Shown: in pieces, positions 7,716-17,193 of the stretch
How positions within the stretch are numbered: position 1 is the stretch's first letter
How the letters are laid out: the number at the start of each line of letters is the position of its first letter
Assembly: GCA_947466075.1 (NCBI GenBank)
Contig: CANIBP010000011.1
Span: 1 to 64,000, forward strand
Reading direction: 5' to 3'
From: Verrucomicrobiaceae bacterium
GTDB taxonomy: Bacteria; Verrucomicrobiota; Verrucomicrobiia; Verrucomicrobiales; Verrucomicrobiaceae
Length of the DNA: 64,000 nt
Made by a program: the position numbers and the translations under genes
The notes under the pieces: generated by a model
Databases searched by the model: none
What the model was told of the DNA's origin: nothing
Seen by the model: only the letters and a program-made list of their open reading frames with translations

Positions 7716-9998
7716 TCAGACGAGTTTCAAACGCTTGCGCATGAGCCACTCGACGGTGAGCAGCAGGATCGCGGCACCGAACCACCACCAGCTCGACCAG
7801 AGGATGGTTTCTTTGGTGATGACTTGCTTGCGGTCGAGGGTTTGCAGAAGATTCGGCAGGTCGGTGGCGGCTTGTTCTTCGCGCAGGAAACGACCGCCGC
7901 TGTTGGTGGCCATGGTTTCGAGCAGCATGCGGTTCATGGTGAGCGTGGCCCACTCGGGATTGCCGGTATCAGAGACGTGGAGCGAGAGGCGAGCATCACT
8001 ACGCGGAGCACTGGGGCTTTCAGCGACGGCGATCTCGTAGGTGCCGGCTTTGAGCGGTGGCGTGAGCGCACGATAGACGCCGACGTGTGTGGGATCGGCC
8101 TCAAGCTGAAGGGTGGCGACTTCGTTGCCGTCGTGGAGCAAGTAGGCTCGCGGTTGGGCATCGGTGATGATGTCACCTTTGTCATTGCGGACACGCACGC
8201 GGATTTCGGAGGTTTCACCGGGCGAGTAACGCAGGCGGTCAGTGCCGACGGAGAGTTTCTTTTGATCGATCTGGAACGGTGGTGCGGCAACCCAGGCTCC
8301 GAGCTGCATCCAGAGACGCTGATGATACAAATCGGCGACTTGGAAGCGCCAGCGCCAGAGTTCATCGGTGCCGAAGTAGAGCACCGCGCCCGCTCCGACT
8401 TGGCGAAAGACAACGAGCGGCTGATTGGCTTTGGCCAGTGTGATGGCGGCGGGCAGTGGCTCGACGTTGGAGTGCCAGTTCATTTTGGGCAGCGTGGGCC
8501 AGAGCGTGGTGTTGGCGCTGGGGCTGTCACTGAGGCGCAGGGCATCGAAACGCTGGCCGTCGGTGGTGAGTTCGATGCTGGTGGGAGTGGCTTTGACCGG
8601 CACGTTGAATTTGACGGGAATGAGCGAAGCAGTTTTGCCATTGGCCCATTCGTGCAGTTTGCCGCGCTGGCCGTCGATGAGAATGAGGCCGCCGCCGCGT
8701 TTTTCGACGAACTCGACGATCCAGTCGAGGTTCTCGGCCTTGAAGCGGCTCAAGGCGGCATCGCCGAGAATGATGAGGTCGTAGCTGAGGAGGTCGTCGC
8801 GGGTTTTGGGGAAGTTTTTCTGCAACGTGCCATTGGCGTCGTTGTCGGCCATGTCATCGAAGATGAGCGTGGCCTGCCAGCGATCATCGCGGTCGAAGTG
8901 GTTGTGGATGTAGCGTGTTTCCCAGCGCGGACGGCCATCGAGGATCAAGACCTTGCGTTTTTTCTCGAGTAGATGAATGGCAAGCTCACGAGCATTGTTG
9001 GAGCGGGTTTTTTCGAGCGAGGCACGATCACCGCTGGCGGCGATTTGGATGTTCACAGTGCGCAATGTCTTGTCGCGCTGACCGGGAGCGGGTGGTGGCA
9101 GTTGCGCGACAGGGAAGATGAAATCGAAACCCTTTTCGCCTTTGCCGTCGGTAATGAATTCTTTTTGCCACAGCACCTTGCCCTGGCTTTCGATGCGCAC
9201 GTTGGCGGGAACGCCTGCGGGCATGCTGTCATTCACGGTGAGGCGGCCCTGGAAGTTTTCTTTGCTGAAGACGGATTCAGGAGCGCTGACATCGAGCAGC
9301 GCGAGATCGGGCGGTGGAACTTCGGTGCCGAAGCCGATGGTGAAGATGGAGGTGCCGCTGGCTTTGACTGCGGTGCTGAATTCCTCGGGCGAGCCGGTGG
9401 TGTTGTGCTGGCCATCACTGAGCACCACGAGCGCTGTGCCGGTGGTGGCGGGACCGAGTGCGGAGCGCAGTGTTTGATCCAGGTTGGTGATTGGTGAAGT
9501 CGCTGGCAACTCAAAGGCAGTGGGAAGATCGCCCGAGGTGTCTTTGCCGCCCTGACGATGCCACCAGAGGCGCTGCGTGTTGTTGCCGCGCAACGCGACG
9601 AGTTCGACGTCCTGCGTTTCCGCGAGTTTTTTGAGCAGCGGGTTGGTGCCTTTGAGCAGCAGGTCTTCAGCGCGATGGAAACGCGATTTGGATTTGGCTT
9701 CATCGGTACCGTCGGTGAGTTGCATCGAGGCGGAACTGTCCACCGCGATGACGACGCGGCCAAGCTGGCGCAAGGTGGTGACGTGACGCAGCACCGGACC
9801 TGCGAGAGCGAGAACAAGAATGAAAACGGCCAGCGAGCGCAGGATGGCAGGAACTTGCGCGAAGCTGCTGCCGACGAATTTCAGTTCACGCCGATACAAC
9901 CACCACATCAACCCCGCGAGACCGAACGCGACCACGATCACTGGCAGCGGCGGGTAGCCGCCGGTGAAGCGCAGGGTGGTTTCGGATTGCGGGTTCAT
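7716..9998 (-). CDS. Large VWA / glutamine-amidotransferase-like membrane protein
   Basis: A 760-residue membrane protein. Residues about 16-75 hold two transmembrane helices (PVIVVAFGLAGLMWWLY and LRSLAVFILVLALAGPVL). A von Willebrand A domain follows, with metal-site motif DSSAS (VVIAVDSSASMQ). A middle class-I-glutamine-amidotransferase-like region (KVLILDGRPRWETRYIHNHF ... DLIILGDAALSRF) comes next, then Ig-like beta domains and a C-terminal helix (WWWFGAAILLLTVEWLM). Such proteins accompany MoxR ATPases, DUF58 and BatA proteins and are thought to form an envelope complex of unknown function. It lies 14 bases behind the BatA-type gene and two bases before the DUF167 gene. Confidence 0.85.
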   Translation of the reverse strand: MNPQSETTLRFTGGYPPLPVIVVAFGLAGLMWWLYRRELKFVGSSFAQVPAILRSLAVFILVLALAGPVLRHVTTLRQLGRVVIAVDSSASMQLTDGTDEAKSKSRFHRAEDLLLKGTNPLLKKLAETQDVELVALRGNNTQRLWWHRQGGKDTSGDLPTAFELPATSPITNLDQTLRSALGPATTGTALVVLSDGQHNTTGSPEEFSTAVKASGTSIFTIGFGTEVPPPDLALLDVSAPESVFSKENFQGRLTVNDSMPAGVPANVRIESQGKVLWQKEFITDGKGEKGFDFIFPVAQLPPPAPGQRDKTLRTVNIQIAASGDRASLEKTRSNNARELAIHLLEKKRKVLILDGRPRWETRYIHNHFDRDDRWQATLIFDDMADNDANGTLQKNFPKTRDDLLSYDLIILGDAALSRFKAENLDWIVEFVEKRGGGLILIDGQRGKLHEWANGKTASLIPVKFNVPVKATPTSIELTTDGQRFDALRLSDSPSANTTLWPTLPKMNWHSNVEPLPAAITLAKANQPLVVFRQVGAGAVLYFGTDELWRWRFQVADLYHQRLWMQLGAWVAAPPFQIDQKKLSVGTDRLRYSPGETSEIRVRVRNDKGDIITDAQPRAYLLHDGNEVATLQLEADPTHVGVYRALTPPLKAGTYEIAVAESPSAPRSDARLSLHVSDTGNPEWATLTMNRMLLETMATNSGGRFLREEQAATDLPNLLQTLDRKQVITKETILWSSWWWFGAAILLLTVEWLMRKRLKLV

Positions 9999-10012
9999 GA
10001 AGGGAAATCGGA

Positions 10013-12169
10013 TCAGCCTTTGGCGATGCGTTGTTGCAACAGCACTTCAAAGAACAGCAGGGCGAGCAAGGCGATCAGGAGCGGCTGCCAGAGTTCGCTG
10101 CCATGCCTGCGGGTGCGGTCGAGTTTTTGGTAGGACTGTAAGTTGTTGGCGAAACTGGCTTCGTGGCGGGTGGCGATCTTTTGGATGTCCGCCGTGGAGA
10201 GCGCTTTCAAATTGGACTCGGTGCCATCGACGTTGAAGGCGTGGAAGGTGGGTTTGTCGCTGCCGGTGCGCGTGAGCTGGAAGATGCCGGGCTGGGCGAT
10301 GGGCGGGCTTTCGAGGAGGATGTTTTCGCCTTCTTTGCGCGGTGTGAGCTTCTGCGTCTGGCCGGTGGGATCGCGCAGGGTGTATTCGGCGTTGAGCAGA
10401 TCTTTGGCGATATTGAGGCGGATGGGGGTGCCGACGAGCTGCCACGCAGGAGCGCTGCCTTCAGTGGCGAGGTAGGTCGTGAGGCGCTGCATGAGCGGGA
10501 CGAAGAAGGGCTGGAGCGGAAGATTGCTCCATTCGGCATTCGCGGTGGTCGCGGCGGCGATGACGCGCCCGCGGCCGTGTTTTTTCTCGACCATCAAGGG
10601 CACGTTGCGGTCGAGATTGAAGATGCGTTGCACTTTGTCGCCCTGCGTGGTGAATTCGAACCAGTGGCGGAATTCGGCATCCTGGAGGCGACCGCCACGA
10701 GCATCGTTGAAGTAGAGAGCGGCGGGATGCGTGAAGCGCTGCATCAAGATGCGGGCGGGCGTGGCGTCCGAATCGGCGCGGGCGTAGCCTTTGATGGCGG
10801 AGGGATACAGGCCTTCGCCCTTGCGGTAGAACTCGCGGTTGTACCAATCGAGATCGCACTCAGGACCGGCGAAGATGAGCAGTCCGACGCCGTCTTTGAC
10901 CATTTTATCAATGTCCTTCATTGCGCGGTCTTGCAGGCGCTGGACATCGGCGAGGATGATGACTTCCTGCTGGCGGAGATCTTCCTCGCGCAGCTTGCGG
11001 GCGTCGATTTTTTTGGTGCGGATGAGGTCTTTAAGTGTGGCAGCAGCGGTGGTGTGCGGCGTGAGGGCGATGTCGAGGAAGTCGGTGGCACCGCTGAGCG
11101 GGTCTTTGCCGGGATTGCCCTCGATGAGCAGGACGTTGAGCTGATTGCGCACCTGCACGATGGAATGGAAGGCGTTGTCGTCAGCGAAGCTGTCGCCTTC
11201 GAGACGGACGGAGATGGAATGATCGCCCACTTTGTCGAACGCATGCGTGAAGGAGAGAACGGCCTCGCCTTCGGGCGCGAGCGAGACGCGTGCGGTGCGG
11301 AGGCGTGCGCCATCGGCTTCGAGATGCACGGCTACATCTTGCCAGGGGCGTTTGCCGTGGTTTTTGATACGCACGCGAAGACCAACGGGCTGAGATTCGG
11401 TGGCCACGAGCGCGGAGATATCGGCGCTGGCGATGCTGAGGTTTTCGGCGAGATCGCTGCCGACGCGGTAGAAGGTGATCTGCGGCTTGGGCTCTTGTTT
11501 GGCGAGATTTTCGAGCGCGGGTAACGCTGCGCCGTCGGCGATGGCTTTCCAATCGGCTTCCTGGAAGTCGGAGACGATGAGGACTTCGCGTGCGGCATTG
11601 GGAGCGTCTTTCAAGGCTGATGTGGCGCTCTGAAACGCATCGTTAGCGGACAACGGGCCGGACATTGAAGGCACATCGCTGAGTTTCTTCGGCACGAGAT
11701 CGAGCGCGGTGGTGGCTTGATCGAGCAATTTGCGTGGGGAACCGCCGGAAAGGATGACTTGAGCACTGGAGCCTTTCGGAAGGTCCGTGAGCATCGTTTG
11801 CATGTCCTGACGTGCTTGTTCCATGACGGTGCCACCGGGCAACGTTGTCTGTGCCGCAGGTGCGCGCATGGAGAAGGAATCGTCGAGCATGACGATCAGC
11901 GAGGAACTGCCGAGACCGAGGGATTGCAGCGCCGTGAGCACCGGACGTGCGAGGCAAAGCGCGAGCACGATGGGAATGGCGATGCGGGTGATGAGCAGGA
12001 GAAGCTGCTCGATCTTCATCTTGCGCTTCCGCTGCCGGATGACCTCGTGCAGAAGGTGCATCGCGCCCCAGCGCATGGTGATGACCTTCCGCTTGTTCAA
12101 CAAGTGGATGATTAGCGGGATCAAGAAAGCCGCTGCGCCTGCGAGGAGGATGGCGTTGAGAAAGGTCAT
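10013..12169 (-). CDS. BatA-domain / VWA membrane protein
   Basis: A 718-residue protein. It begins with the BatA N-terminal domain: helix FLNAILLAGAAAFLIPLIIHL, then basic loop NKRKVITMRWGAMHLL, then a second helix (LLLLITRIAIPIVLALCLAR). A VWA domain follows with MIDAS motif DDSFSM (SSLIVMLDDSFSM). The middle contains Ig-like domains and a glutamine-amidotransferase-like Rossmann segment (LNVLLIEGNPGKDPLSGA), and there is a C-terminal helix (LWQPLLIALLALLFFEVLL). Its ATG overlaps the stop of the DUF58 gene by four bases (12166-12169), typical translational coupling. With DUF58 and the MoxR ATPase it forms the aerotolerance-like (Bat) module; the substrate is unknown. Confidence 0.88.
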   Translation of the reverse strand: MTFLNAILLAGAAAFLIPLIIHLLNKRKVITMRWGAMHLLHEVIRQRKRKMKIEQLLLLITRIAIPIVLALCLARPVLTALQSLGLGSSSLIVMLDDSFSMRAPAAQTTLPGGTVMEQARQDMQTMLTDLPKGSSAQVILSGGSPRKLLDQATTALDLVPKKLSDVPSMSGPLSANDAFQSATSALKDAPNAAREVLIVSDFQEADWKAIADGAALPALENLAKQEPKPQITFYRVGSDLAENLSIASADISALVATESQPVGLRVRIKNHGKRPWQDVAVHLEADGARLRTARVSLAPEGEAVLSFTHAFDKVGDHSISVRLEGDSFADDNAFHSIVQVRNQLNVLLIEGNPGKDPLSGATDFLDIALTPHTTAAATLKDLIRTKKIDARKLREEDLRQQEVIILADVQRLQDRAMKDIDKMVKDGVGLLIFAGPECDLDWYNREFYRKGEGLYPSAIKGYARADSDATPARILMQRFTHPAALYFNDARGGRLQDAEFRHWFEFTTQGDKVQRIFNLDRNVPLMVEKKHGRGRVIAAATTANAEWSNLPLQPFFVPLMQRLTTYLATEGSAPAWQLVGTPIRLNIAKDLLNAEYTLRDPTGQTQKLTPRKEGENILLESPPIAQPGIFQLTRTGSDKPTFHAFNVDGTESNLKALSTADIQKIATRHEASFANNLQSYQKLDRTRRHGSELWQPLLIALLALLFFEVLLQQRIAKG

Positions 12170-13059
12170 CGCATTCTCAGGGCTAGGTAACTCCGCAAAG
12201 CTGCGGAATGCGATTCATCCGTGGGAAGACTCAAGTAATCGACCTGATGCTTGCGGAAGCCGTCTTTGAGCTGCTCAGCGAATTTTTTCTGCACTTCGAG
12301 GTAGCGCTGACGAATCGTGGCGGGGTCGAGCAGGAGGAAATCGTCGTCGTTTTCGAGATTTTCGAAGCGTGCCCAGTTGCCGAAGGGGAAATCGATTTCG
12401 TCGCGATCCCAAAGCTGCAACGCGATGACCTCGTGGCCTTTTTTGCGCAGGACGCCGATGGATTGCAGCAGCGCGGCGGGATCGTCGAAGAAATCGCTGA
12501 TGAGGATAACGAGGCCACGACGCTTAAGGCGTTGGGCGAGGGATTCGATGACAGGAGCAAGGCTGGTATCTTTGCCGGGCGTGGCCCTGACCATCGCTTC
12601 GAGCATGAGATGGAGATGACTGATCTTGGTGCGGCAGGGAATGATGTCGCGCACTTTGGAATCGAAGGTGACTAGACCGACGGCGTCCTGCTGGCTCATA
12701 AGCAAGTAGGCGAGGCTGGCGGCGAGTTTACGGGCGTAGTCGAACTTGAGCACGCCTTTCTGACCGCGGTAATTCATGCTGCCGCTGGCATCGAGCACGA
12801 TGGTGGCGCGCAGGTTGGTTTCTTCGTCGAACTCGCGGATGTAGAAGCGGTCGGTGCGGCCAAAGATTTTCCAGTCGAGGCGGCGAATTTCATCGCCCTG
12901 CACATACGGGCGGTGCTGGCGAAACTCGACGCTGAATCCCTTGTGCGGCGAGGCATGATGGCCGGTGGTGAAGCCCTCGACGACGGTACGGGCAAAGAGC
13001 TGCAGGTGCTGCAGTGATGTGATGTCTTCGGCTTGAAGAATGTCGCTGAGGGTGGCCAT
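12166..13059 (-). CDS. DUF58 domain protein
   Basis: A 297-residue DUF58 protein. The family core GHHASPHKGFSVEFRQHRPY, VQGDEIRRLDWKIFGRTDRF and YIREFDEETNL is present. A degenerate VWA fold with a complete MIDAS-like DASGS (ATIVLDASGSMNYRG) follows. It has no transmembrane segment, unlike many DUF58 proteins, so it is probably cytoplasmic and bound to the MoxR ATPase or to the membrane VWA partners. It lies 48 bases after the MoxR gene and overlaps the BatA gene by four bases. DUF58 proteins are regular partners of MoxR AAA ATPases; their exact activity is not established. Confidence 0.92.
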   Translation of the reverse strand: MATLSDILQAEDITSLQHLQLFARTVVEGFTTGHHASPHKGFSVEFRQHRPYVQGDEIRRLDWKIFGRTDRFYIREFDEETNLRATIVLDASGSMNYRGQKGVLKFDYARKLAASLAYLLMSQQDAVGLVTFDSKVRDIIPCRTKISHLHLMLEAMVRATPGKDTSLAPVIESLAQRLKRRGLVILISDFFDDPAALLQSIGVLRKKGHEVIALQLWDRDEIDFPFGNWARFENLENDDDFLLLDPATIRQRYLEVQKKFAEQLKDGFRKHQVDYLSLPTDESHSAALRSYLALRMR

Positions 13060-13107
13060 GCGTGGGTTTAGCCGAGAGGATTAACAGGGTTGGAGGGTTC
13101 CAAACTG

Positions 13108-14109
13108 TTACAGCACTCTGGTTTCACTCTTCTTCGTTTTTTTGATCAGTTCAGCGATGATCTCATCCACGGTGATGCCTTCGGCTTCGGCGTGGAAGGT
13201 GGGAACGAGGCGGTGGCGGAGAGCTGGCGGGGCGAGCGCTTCGATGTCGTCGGTGGTGACGTGGGTGCGGCCTTGGAGGAGGGCGCGCACTTTACCAGCA
13301 AGGACGAGCATCTGGCTGGCACGAGGGCCGGCACCCCAACTGAGCATGCTTTTGACGTATTCACTGGCACCGTGTTCGTTTGGCCGGGTGGAGCGAACAA
13401 GTTCGAGGACGAAGTCGATGACGTGATCAGGCACGGGAACTTTGCGGGCGAGCTGCTGGGCGGCGTGGAGTTCCTCGGCGGTGATGACGGCTTCGATTTC
13501 CTGCGTCTCACCACCGGTGGTGCGGGCGATGATTTCGCGTTCGTCGGCGAGCGTGGGGTATTCGACTTTGATGAGGAAGAGGAAGCGGTCTTTTTGCGCC
13601 TCGGGAAGGGGGTAAGTGCCTTCTTGCTCGATGGGGTTCATCGTGGCGAGGACAAAGAAAGGCTTGGGCAATTCGTGAGTGATCTGTCCGACAGTGACGT
13701 GCTTTTCCTGCATCGCTTCGAGCAAGGCGGCCTGCGTTTTGGGCGGCGTGCGGTTGATTTCGTCAGCGAGGATGATTTGAGAGAAGATGGGACCCTGTTG
13801 GAAGACAAGTTTGCGACGGCCAGTCTCGGCGTCTTCTTGAATGATCTCGGTGCCGGTGATGTCGGCAGGCATCAAATCGGGTGTGAACTGGATGCGGCGG
13901 AAGGTAAGGTGCATCGCATCGGCGAGGGATTTGACGAGCAAAGTTTTGGCGAGGCCAGGAACACCTTCGAGCAGACTATGACCACCAGCGGCGATGGCGA
14001 TGAAGACTTGTTCAATCACGGCCTCCTGTCCCACGATGCGTCTGCCGAGGGCAGCTTTGAGTTTATTATAACTTGAAACGAGAGCGGCGGCGGAAGCAGA
14101 GTCTGACAT
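13108..14109 (-). CDS. MoxR-family AAA+ ATPase
   Basis: A 333-residue MoxR-type chaperone-like ATPase. The start at 14109 ([17 protein letters not shown]) is preferred over the ATG at 14226, which would overlap ispF and add a Cys/His-rich tail. Walker A is GVPGLAKT (about residue 47), Walker B is IILADEINR, sensor region [22 protein letters not shown], and the C-terminal lid has the conserved GASPRASQ-like segment ([10 protein letters not shown] here). MoxR proteins help assemble or activate VWA-containing complexes, and here the gene is followed by exactly those partners (DUF58, BatA, VWA). It lies 94 bases after ispF, so it may have its own promoter as well as operon read-through. Confidence 0.93.
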   Translation of the reverse strand: MSDSASAAALVSSYNKLKAALGRRIVGQEAVIEQVFIAIAAGGHSLLEGVPGLAKTLLVKSLADAMHLTFRRIQFTPDLMPADITGTEIIQEDAETGRRKLVFQQGPIFSQIILADEINRTPPKTQAALLEAMQEKHVTVGQITHELPKPFFVLATMNPIEQEGTYPLPEAQKDRFLFLIKVEYPTLADEREIIARTTGGETQEIEAVITAEELHAAQQLARKVPVPDHVIDFVLELVRSTRPNEHGASEYVKSMLSWGAGPRASQMLVLAGKVRALLQGRTHVTTDDIEALAPPALRHRLVPTFHAEAEGITVDEIIAELIKKTKKSETRVL

Positions 14110-14203
14110 GGGGAGGGGATAACGAATGAAGAGTTCCGAATGACGAATGCACTCAGAGTGACAAAGGGAACACGGAAGCGCAATGCGCGATCTTTCCGCC
14201 AAC

Positions 14204-14680
14204 TTATTTCCTACTGACGCAGGCAACGGCCATAGCGGCGATGCCTTCCTCGCGACCGACGAAACCGAGACGTTCGTTGGTGGTGGCTTTGACGCCGACT
14301 TGATCGGGCTGGATACCGAGGGCGGAGGCGATGTGTTGTTTCATCGCGGCGGCGTGTGGATTGACCTTCGGCGCTTCGGCGATGATGGAGGAATCGACGT
14401 TTTCGATGCGCATGCCTTTGTCAGCGGCGATTTGAGCACATTTTTCGAGGATCTTGAGGCTACAGATACCTTTGATGGTTGGGTCTGAAGGCGGGAACCA
14501 ATAACCAATGTCGGGTTCGCCGAGAGCACCCAGAACGGCATCGGCGATGGCGTGACTGAGTACGTCGGCATCTGAGTGGCCTTTGAGGCCACGACTGTGA
14601 GGTATGGTGACTCCGCCGAGCACCAGTGGCCTACCCACTTCGAAAGGGTGAACGTCGTAACCGATGCCGGTGCGAACCAT
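14204..14680 (-). CDS. ispF: 2-C-methyl-D-erythritol 2,4-cyclodiphosphate synthase
   Basis: IspF makes the cyclic diphosphate intermediate of the non-mevalonate (MEP) isoprenoid pathway. All hallmarks are visible in 158 residues: GYDVHPF near the start (Zn-ligands Asp and His), [20 protein letters not shown] with the Zn-binding His, [20 protein letters not shown], and the C-terminal [20 protein letters not shown]. The length is normal for the single-domain enzyme; IspD is not fused. The gene sits seven bases after the PHP-domain gene and is followed by the MoxR module, an arrangement without an obvious metabolic link. Confidence 0.97.
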   Translation of the reverse strand: MVRTGIGYDVHPFEVGRPLVLGGVTIPHSRGLKGHSDADVLSHAIADAVLGALGEPDIGYWFPPSDPTIKGICSLKILEKCAQIAADKGMRIENVDSSIIAEAPKVNPHAAAMKQHIASALGIQPDQVGVKATTNERLGFVGREEGIAAMAVACVSRK

Positions 14681-14687
14681 GTTTGAG

Positions 14688-16037
14688 TTAAGCGTTGTGG
14701 TCGGCGGCTTTCTTCAGACTGGCGAGCACATCGGAGATTTTGAGATCGATACGCTGGCGGTTGAGGAAGTAACTGACCTTTTCGTAGCCGACTTCGGTGA
14801 GGTTGTTCAGGGCGGTAACGAAATGCTCACCGACACGCACGGCTCGATGGGAATCAGAACCAACGACGATGGGAATTTTGCGTTCGGCCATCATGCGGAG
14901 CATTTCGATGCCGGGGTTCATCTCGGAGTAGCTCTTGTTAAGACCGGAGGTGTTTAACTCCATCGCGACTCCGGTGGCAGCGATGCGGTCTAGAGCGGTT
15001 GTGACAGTGTTTTTGACAATGGCGAAGCACCAAGAATCCGGATGGTAGTTTTTGACCAAGTCTGGGTGTGCGAGGCAGTCGTATAGGCCAGACTCGGCAG
15101 ATTTGGCAAGGTTCTCGAAGTAGGCCCGGCGGAAGTTTTCGATGGTGCCGGTTTCGAACTTATTGAGATACTCCTTGGCCTGCCAATGAACAGCACCGAG
15201 GACGTAGTGGAAGTCGGCACGCTGATGCAGACTGGCGATGTATTCTTCACAGCCGGGGTAGTATTCGCTTTCGATGCCGAGACGAATGTCGAGCTTGCCT
15301 TTGAAGGCGTTAGCAGCGCGTTGAACGAGCGCAACGTAGGTGTCGAATTCACTCTCAGACATGCGCACGGAAGGCCAGAAGCCATTCGGCATTGGACAGT
15401 GGCAGGTGAAGATGATGCCTTTGAGGCCGGCTTTGACGGCTTGCTGGGCATATTCTTCGGGTTCACCCCAAGCATGCTTACACAAGGGCGTATGCATGTG
15501 TGAATCGTAGAAAAGTGCACCCGATTTGGTGGGGCCAGCAGCGACCAATGACTGGGCGGGGCTTTTCTTTGTTATTGGTGCTTTAACAGCAGCGGAGACG
15601 GGAGCAGGGGCTGTTTTCGAGGCGGTGACGAATGCCGGCGCCGCTTTTGTAACCTTGGCCACTGGCGCTGGTGCTGCCACAGGCTTGGTTTGTGTCGTTG
15701 TCTTGGCGCTGGCGATAGGCTTAGGCGTGGGTTTAGCAGGAACCGGTGCGGGTTTTGCCGTTGGGGACTTGGCTTTTGTGAGTGCTGCCTTGACCGCTGA
15801 TTTCTTCGCGACCGGTTTTGATGCCGGTGCCTTCTTTTTGGGTGCCGATTTAGGCGGGGAGGCTTTTTTGACCGGTTTTTTTGGCAACGATTTTTTGGCC
15901 GGTGCGCTTTTAACCTTCTTTTTTGGAACAGGTTTAGAAGCGGGCTTTTTGGCGGCAGCCGACTTCTTGGATTTGCTCGCAATAGGCTTGGCCTTACCTT
16001 GGGCCGCCTTCTTTTTGGTAGGTTTGGTTTTGCTCAC
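14688..16037 (-). CDS. PHP-domain phosphoesterase with histone-H1-like N-terminal tail
   Basis: Residues from about 175 form a PHP domain of the histidinol-phosphatase (HisJ/HisK) type: metal motif DSHMH (178-182), FTCHCPMPNGFWP, GIESEYYPG, CLAHPDLVKNY and GSDSHRAVRVGEHF. Its usual role would be hydrolysis of a phosphate ester, for example histidinol phosphate in histidine synthesis; no other his gene is near. The first about 170 residues are almost only Lys, Ala, Pro, Ser and Thr, with KKP/PKK/AKK repeats like histone H1 or Hc1/Hc2-type bacterial proteins, and probably bind nucleic acid or another polyanion. The ATG at 16037 is three bases after the preceding stop. The fusion is unusual; a downstream internal start (none with a clear RBS) could remove the tail. 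Confidence 0.8.
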   Translation of the reverse strand: MSKTKPTKKKAAQGKAKPIASKSKKSAAAKKPASKPVPKKKVKSAPAKKSLPKKPVKKASPPKSAPKKKAPASKPVAKKSAVKAALTKAKSPTAKPAPVPAKPTPKPIASAKTTTQTKPVAAPAPVAKVTKAAPAFVTASKTAPAPVSAAVKAPITKKSPAQSLVAAGPTKSGALFYDSHMHTPLCKHAWGEPEEYAQQAVKAGLKGIIFTCHCPMPNGFWPSVRMSESEFDTYVALVQRAANAFKGKLDIRLGIESEYYPGCEEYIASLHQRADFHYVLGAVHWQAKEYLNKFETGTIENFRRAYFENLAKSAESGLYDCLAHPDLVKNYHPDSWCFAIVKNTVTTALDRIAATGVAMELNTSGLNKSYSEMNPGIEMLRMMAERKIPIVVGSDSHRAVRVGEHFVTALNNLTEVGYEKVSYFLNRQRIDLKISDVLASLKKAADHNA

Positions 16038-16040
16038 AGT

Positions 16041-17102
16041 CTAGCTCCTGGTTCCTTGCAGTATCAGCCATCCCTTGCCTTCGACATCGGCGATACGAAC
16101 GCTTTTGCCACTGCCTGCGGGACCCGGATAGCAGAGTCGCAGAGTTAAAGGTACATCCTTCCAGTTACCCGTTTGGAGTTGCTGGAGAAGAGGTTGAAAT
16201 TTGGGGTTTTTGCGGTCGAAATATGCGTAAATCAAGTCCCCATTGTCAGGGGGTTGGATCTCGATCACCTCGTTATCCTGTGGTGTTTCACCGGGAGGGG
16301 TGTGTTGAGGCTTGGAGGCAATCACGCGAAAAAGTTTGGGAGAAGCGGGACGCGTTTGGATGAAATCACCCCAGTCGAGTTCGCCGTACCGCACAGAGCT
16401 TTCCCAGTCCACACGAAATGAACCATCTGCAAGTTCCTCAATGATGAGGCTGACAGGTTCTGAATTGGCTAGGATTGCTTGGGCATAACTGAGGCGGTAA
16501 CCTTGCTCTTCCACCGGCAATACCCAGCCCAGACTTTTCCATTCAAAACGAACTGGAGGGTGACTACGATAGTAGCTTTCCATCAACGGTCTTACACGTT
16601 GAGGATCGCGGGCAAAGGCAAGTTTTTGCTCCACATCAACCGCCTCAAAAAAACCACGCACCGTAAATTCGATATCGGATCGTTTGCTTTCGATGTTCTG
16701 GATCGAGGAAGAAGCAGGGGGCATGACAGCCACCGGCGTTTTGGCGCTGATGGGATGCGTTTCTGCCGCAGGAGGAAGGGCGATGGCGGGGGTGGCTGCT
16801 GTTGGCGTGGAGGCTTGGGCATGAGGCTGAGTTTCAGCCGATTCATTCAAAAGTGAGGGTAATTCCTTGGTGTTGCCTGACCAACGTTGATCCAGATCAT
16901 TGTCATAGACCGACTGAACGTATTCAGGGTTGACGCGAGCGGACTCCCACAGTTTGACCATGACGACTCTTACCACCGTGGCTATCATGACTACCAAAGC
17001 CATGCAACCGAGGACGGTGGCGATGGCATTGACCATGGCTTCACGACGCCGGGATCGGCTGCGGCGTGGCATATTATTATCAGCGGAACTCGGGTTGGTC
17101 AT
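16041..17102 (-). CDS. Membrane-anchored hypothetical protein (353 aa)
   Basis: Not recognised. The start at 17102 gives MTNPSSADNNMPRRSRSRRR; an ATG nine bases further up (17111) is also possible. An Arg-rich cytoplasmic N-terminus precedes a single helix (about residues 24-46, AMVNAIATVLGCMALVVMIA). Next comes a Pro/Ala/Thr-rich linker and a C-terminal globular domain with aromatic and charged residues (RFEWKSLGWVLPVEEQGYRL, then the DWESSVRYGELDWGDFIQ region). It is the first protein gene of a long minus-strand operon and begins only 16 bases after the encoded CCA of tRNA-Thr, so tRNA and gene must share a transcript or overlap promoters. The gene ends in TAG, three bases from the PHP gene. 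Confidence 0.75.
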   Translation of the reverse strand: MTNPSSADNNMPRRSRSRRREAMVNAIATVLGCMALVVMIATVVRVVMVKLWESARVNPEYVQSVYDNDLDQRWSGNTKELPSLLNESAETQPHAQASTPTAATPAIALPPAAETHPISAKTPVAVMPPASSSIQNIESKRSDIEFTVRGFFEAVDVEQKLAFARDPQRVRPLMESYYRSHPPVRFEWKSLGWVLPVEEQGYRLSYAQAILANSEPVSLIIEELADGSFRVDWESSVRYGELDWGDFIQTRPASPKLFRVIASKPQHTPPGETPQDNEVIEIQPPDNGDLIYAYFDRKNPKFQPLLQQLQTGNWKDVPLTLRLCYPGPAGSGKSVRIADVEGKGWLILQGTRS

Positions 17103-17118
17103 GGCATACACGTGTTGA

Positions 17119-17193
17119 TGGAGCCGAAGGCGGGATTTGAACCCGCGACCCTCGCATTACGAATGCGATGCTCTACCACTGAGCTACTCCGGC
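17119..17193 (-). tRNA. tRNA-Thr (anticodon CGU)
   Basis: On the minus strand a full cloverleaf is present. The acceptor stem GCCGGAG (17193-17187) pairs with CTTCGGC (17129-17123) with one G-U pair. The anticodon stem TCGCA/TGCGA holds loop TTCGTAA with anticodon CGT, which reads ACG. The T-arm is GCGGGTTCAAATCCCGC. The 3' CCA is encoded (17121-17119). The D-arm GCTCAGTGGTAGAGC is normal. Confidence 0.96.

Noticed and set aside
7824..11524. Plus-strand open frames opposite the VWA and BatA genes (7824-8972, 10163-11524)
   Set aside because: Gly/Ala/Glu-rich shadow sequence opposite clear genes.
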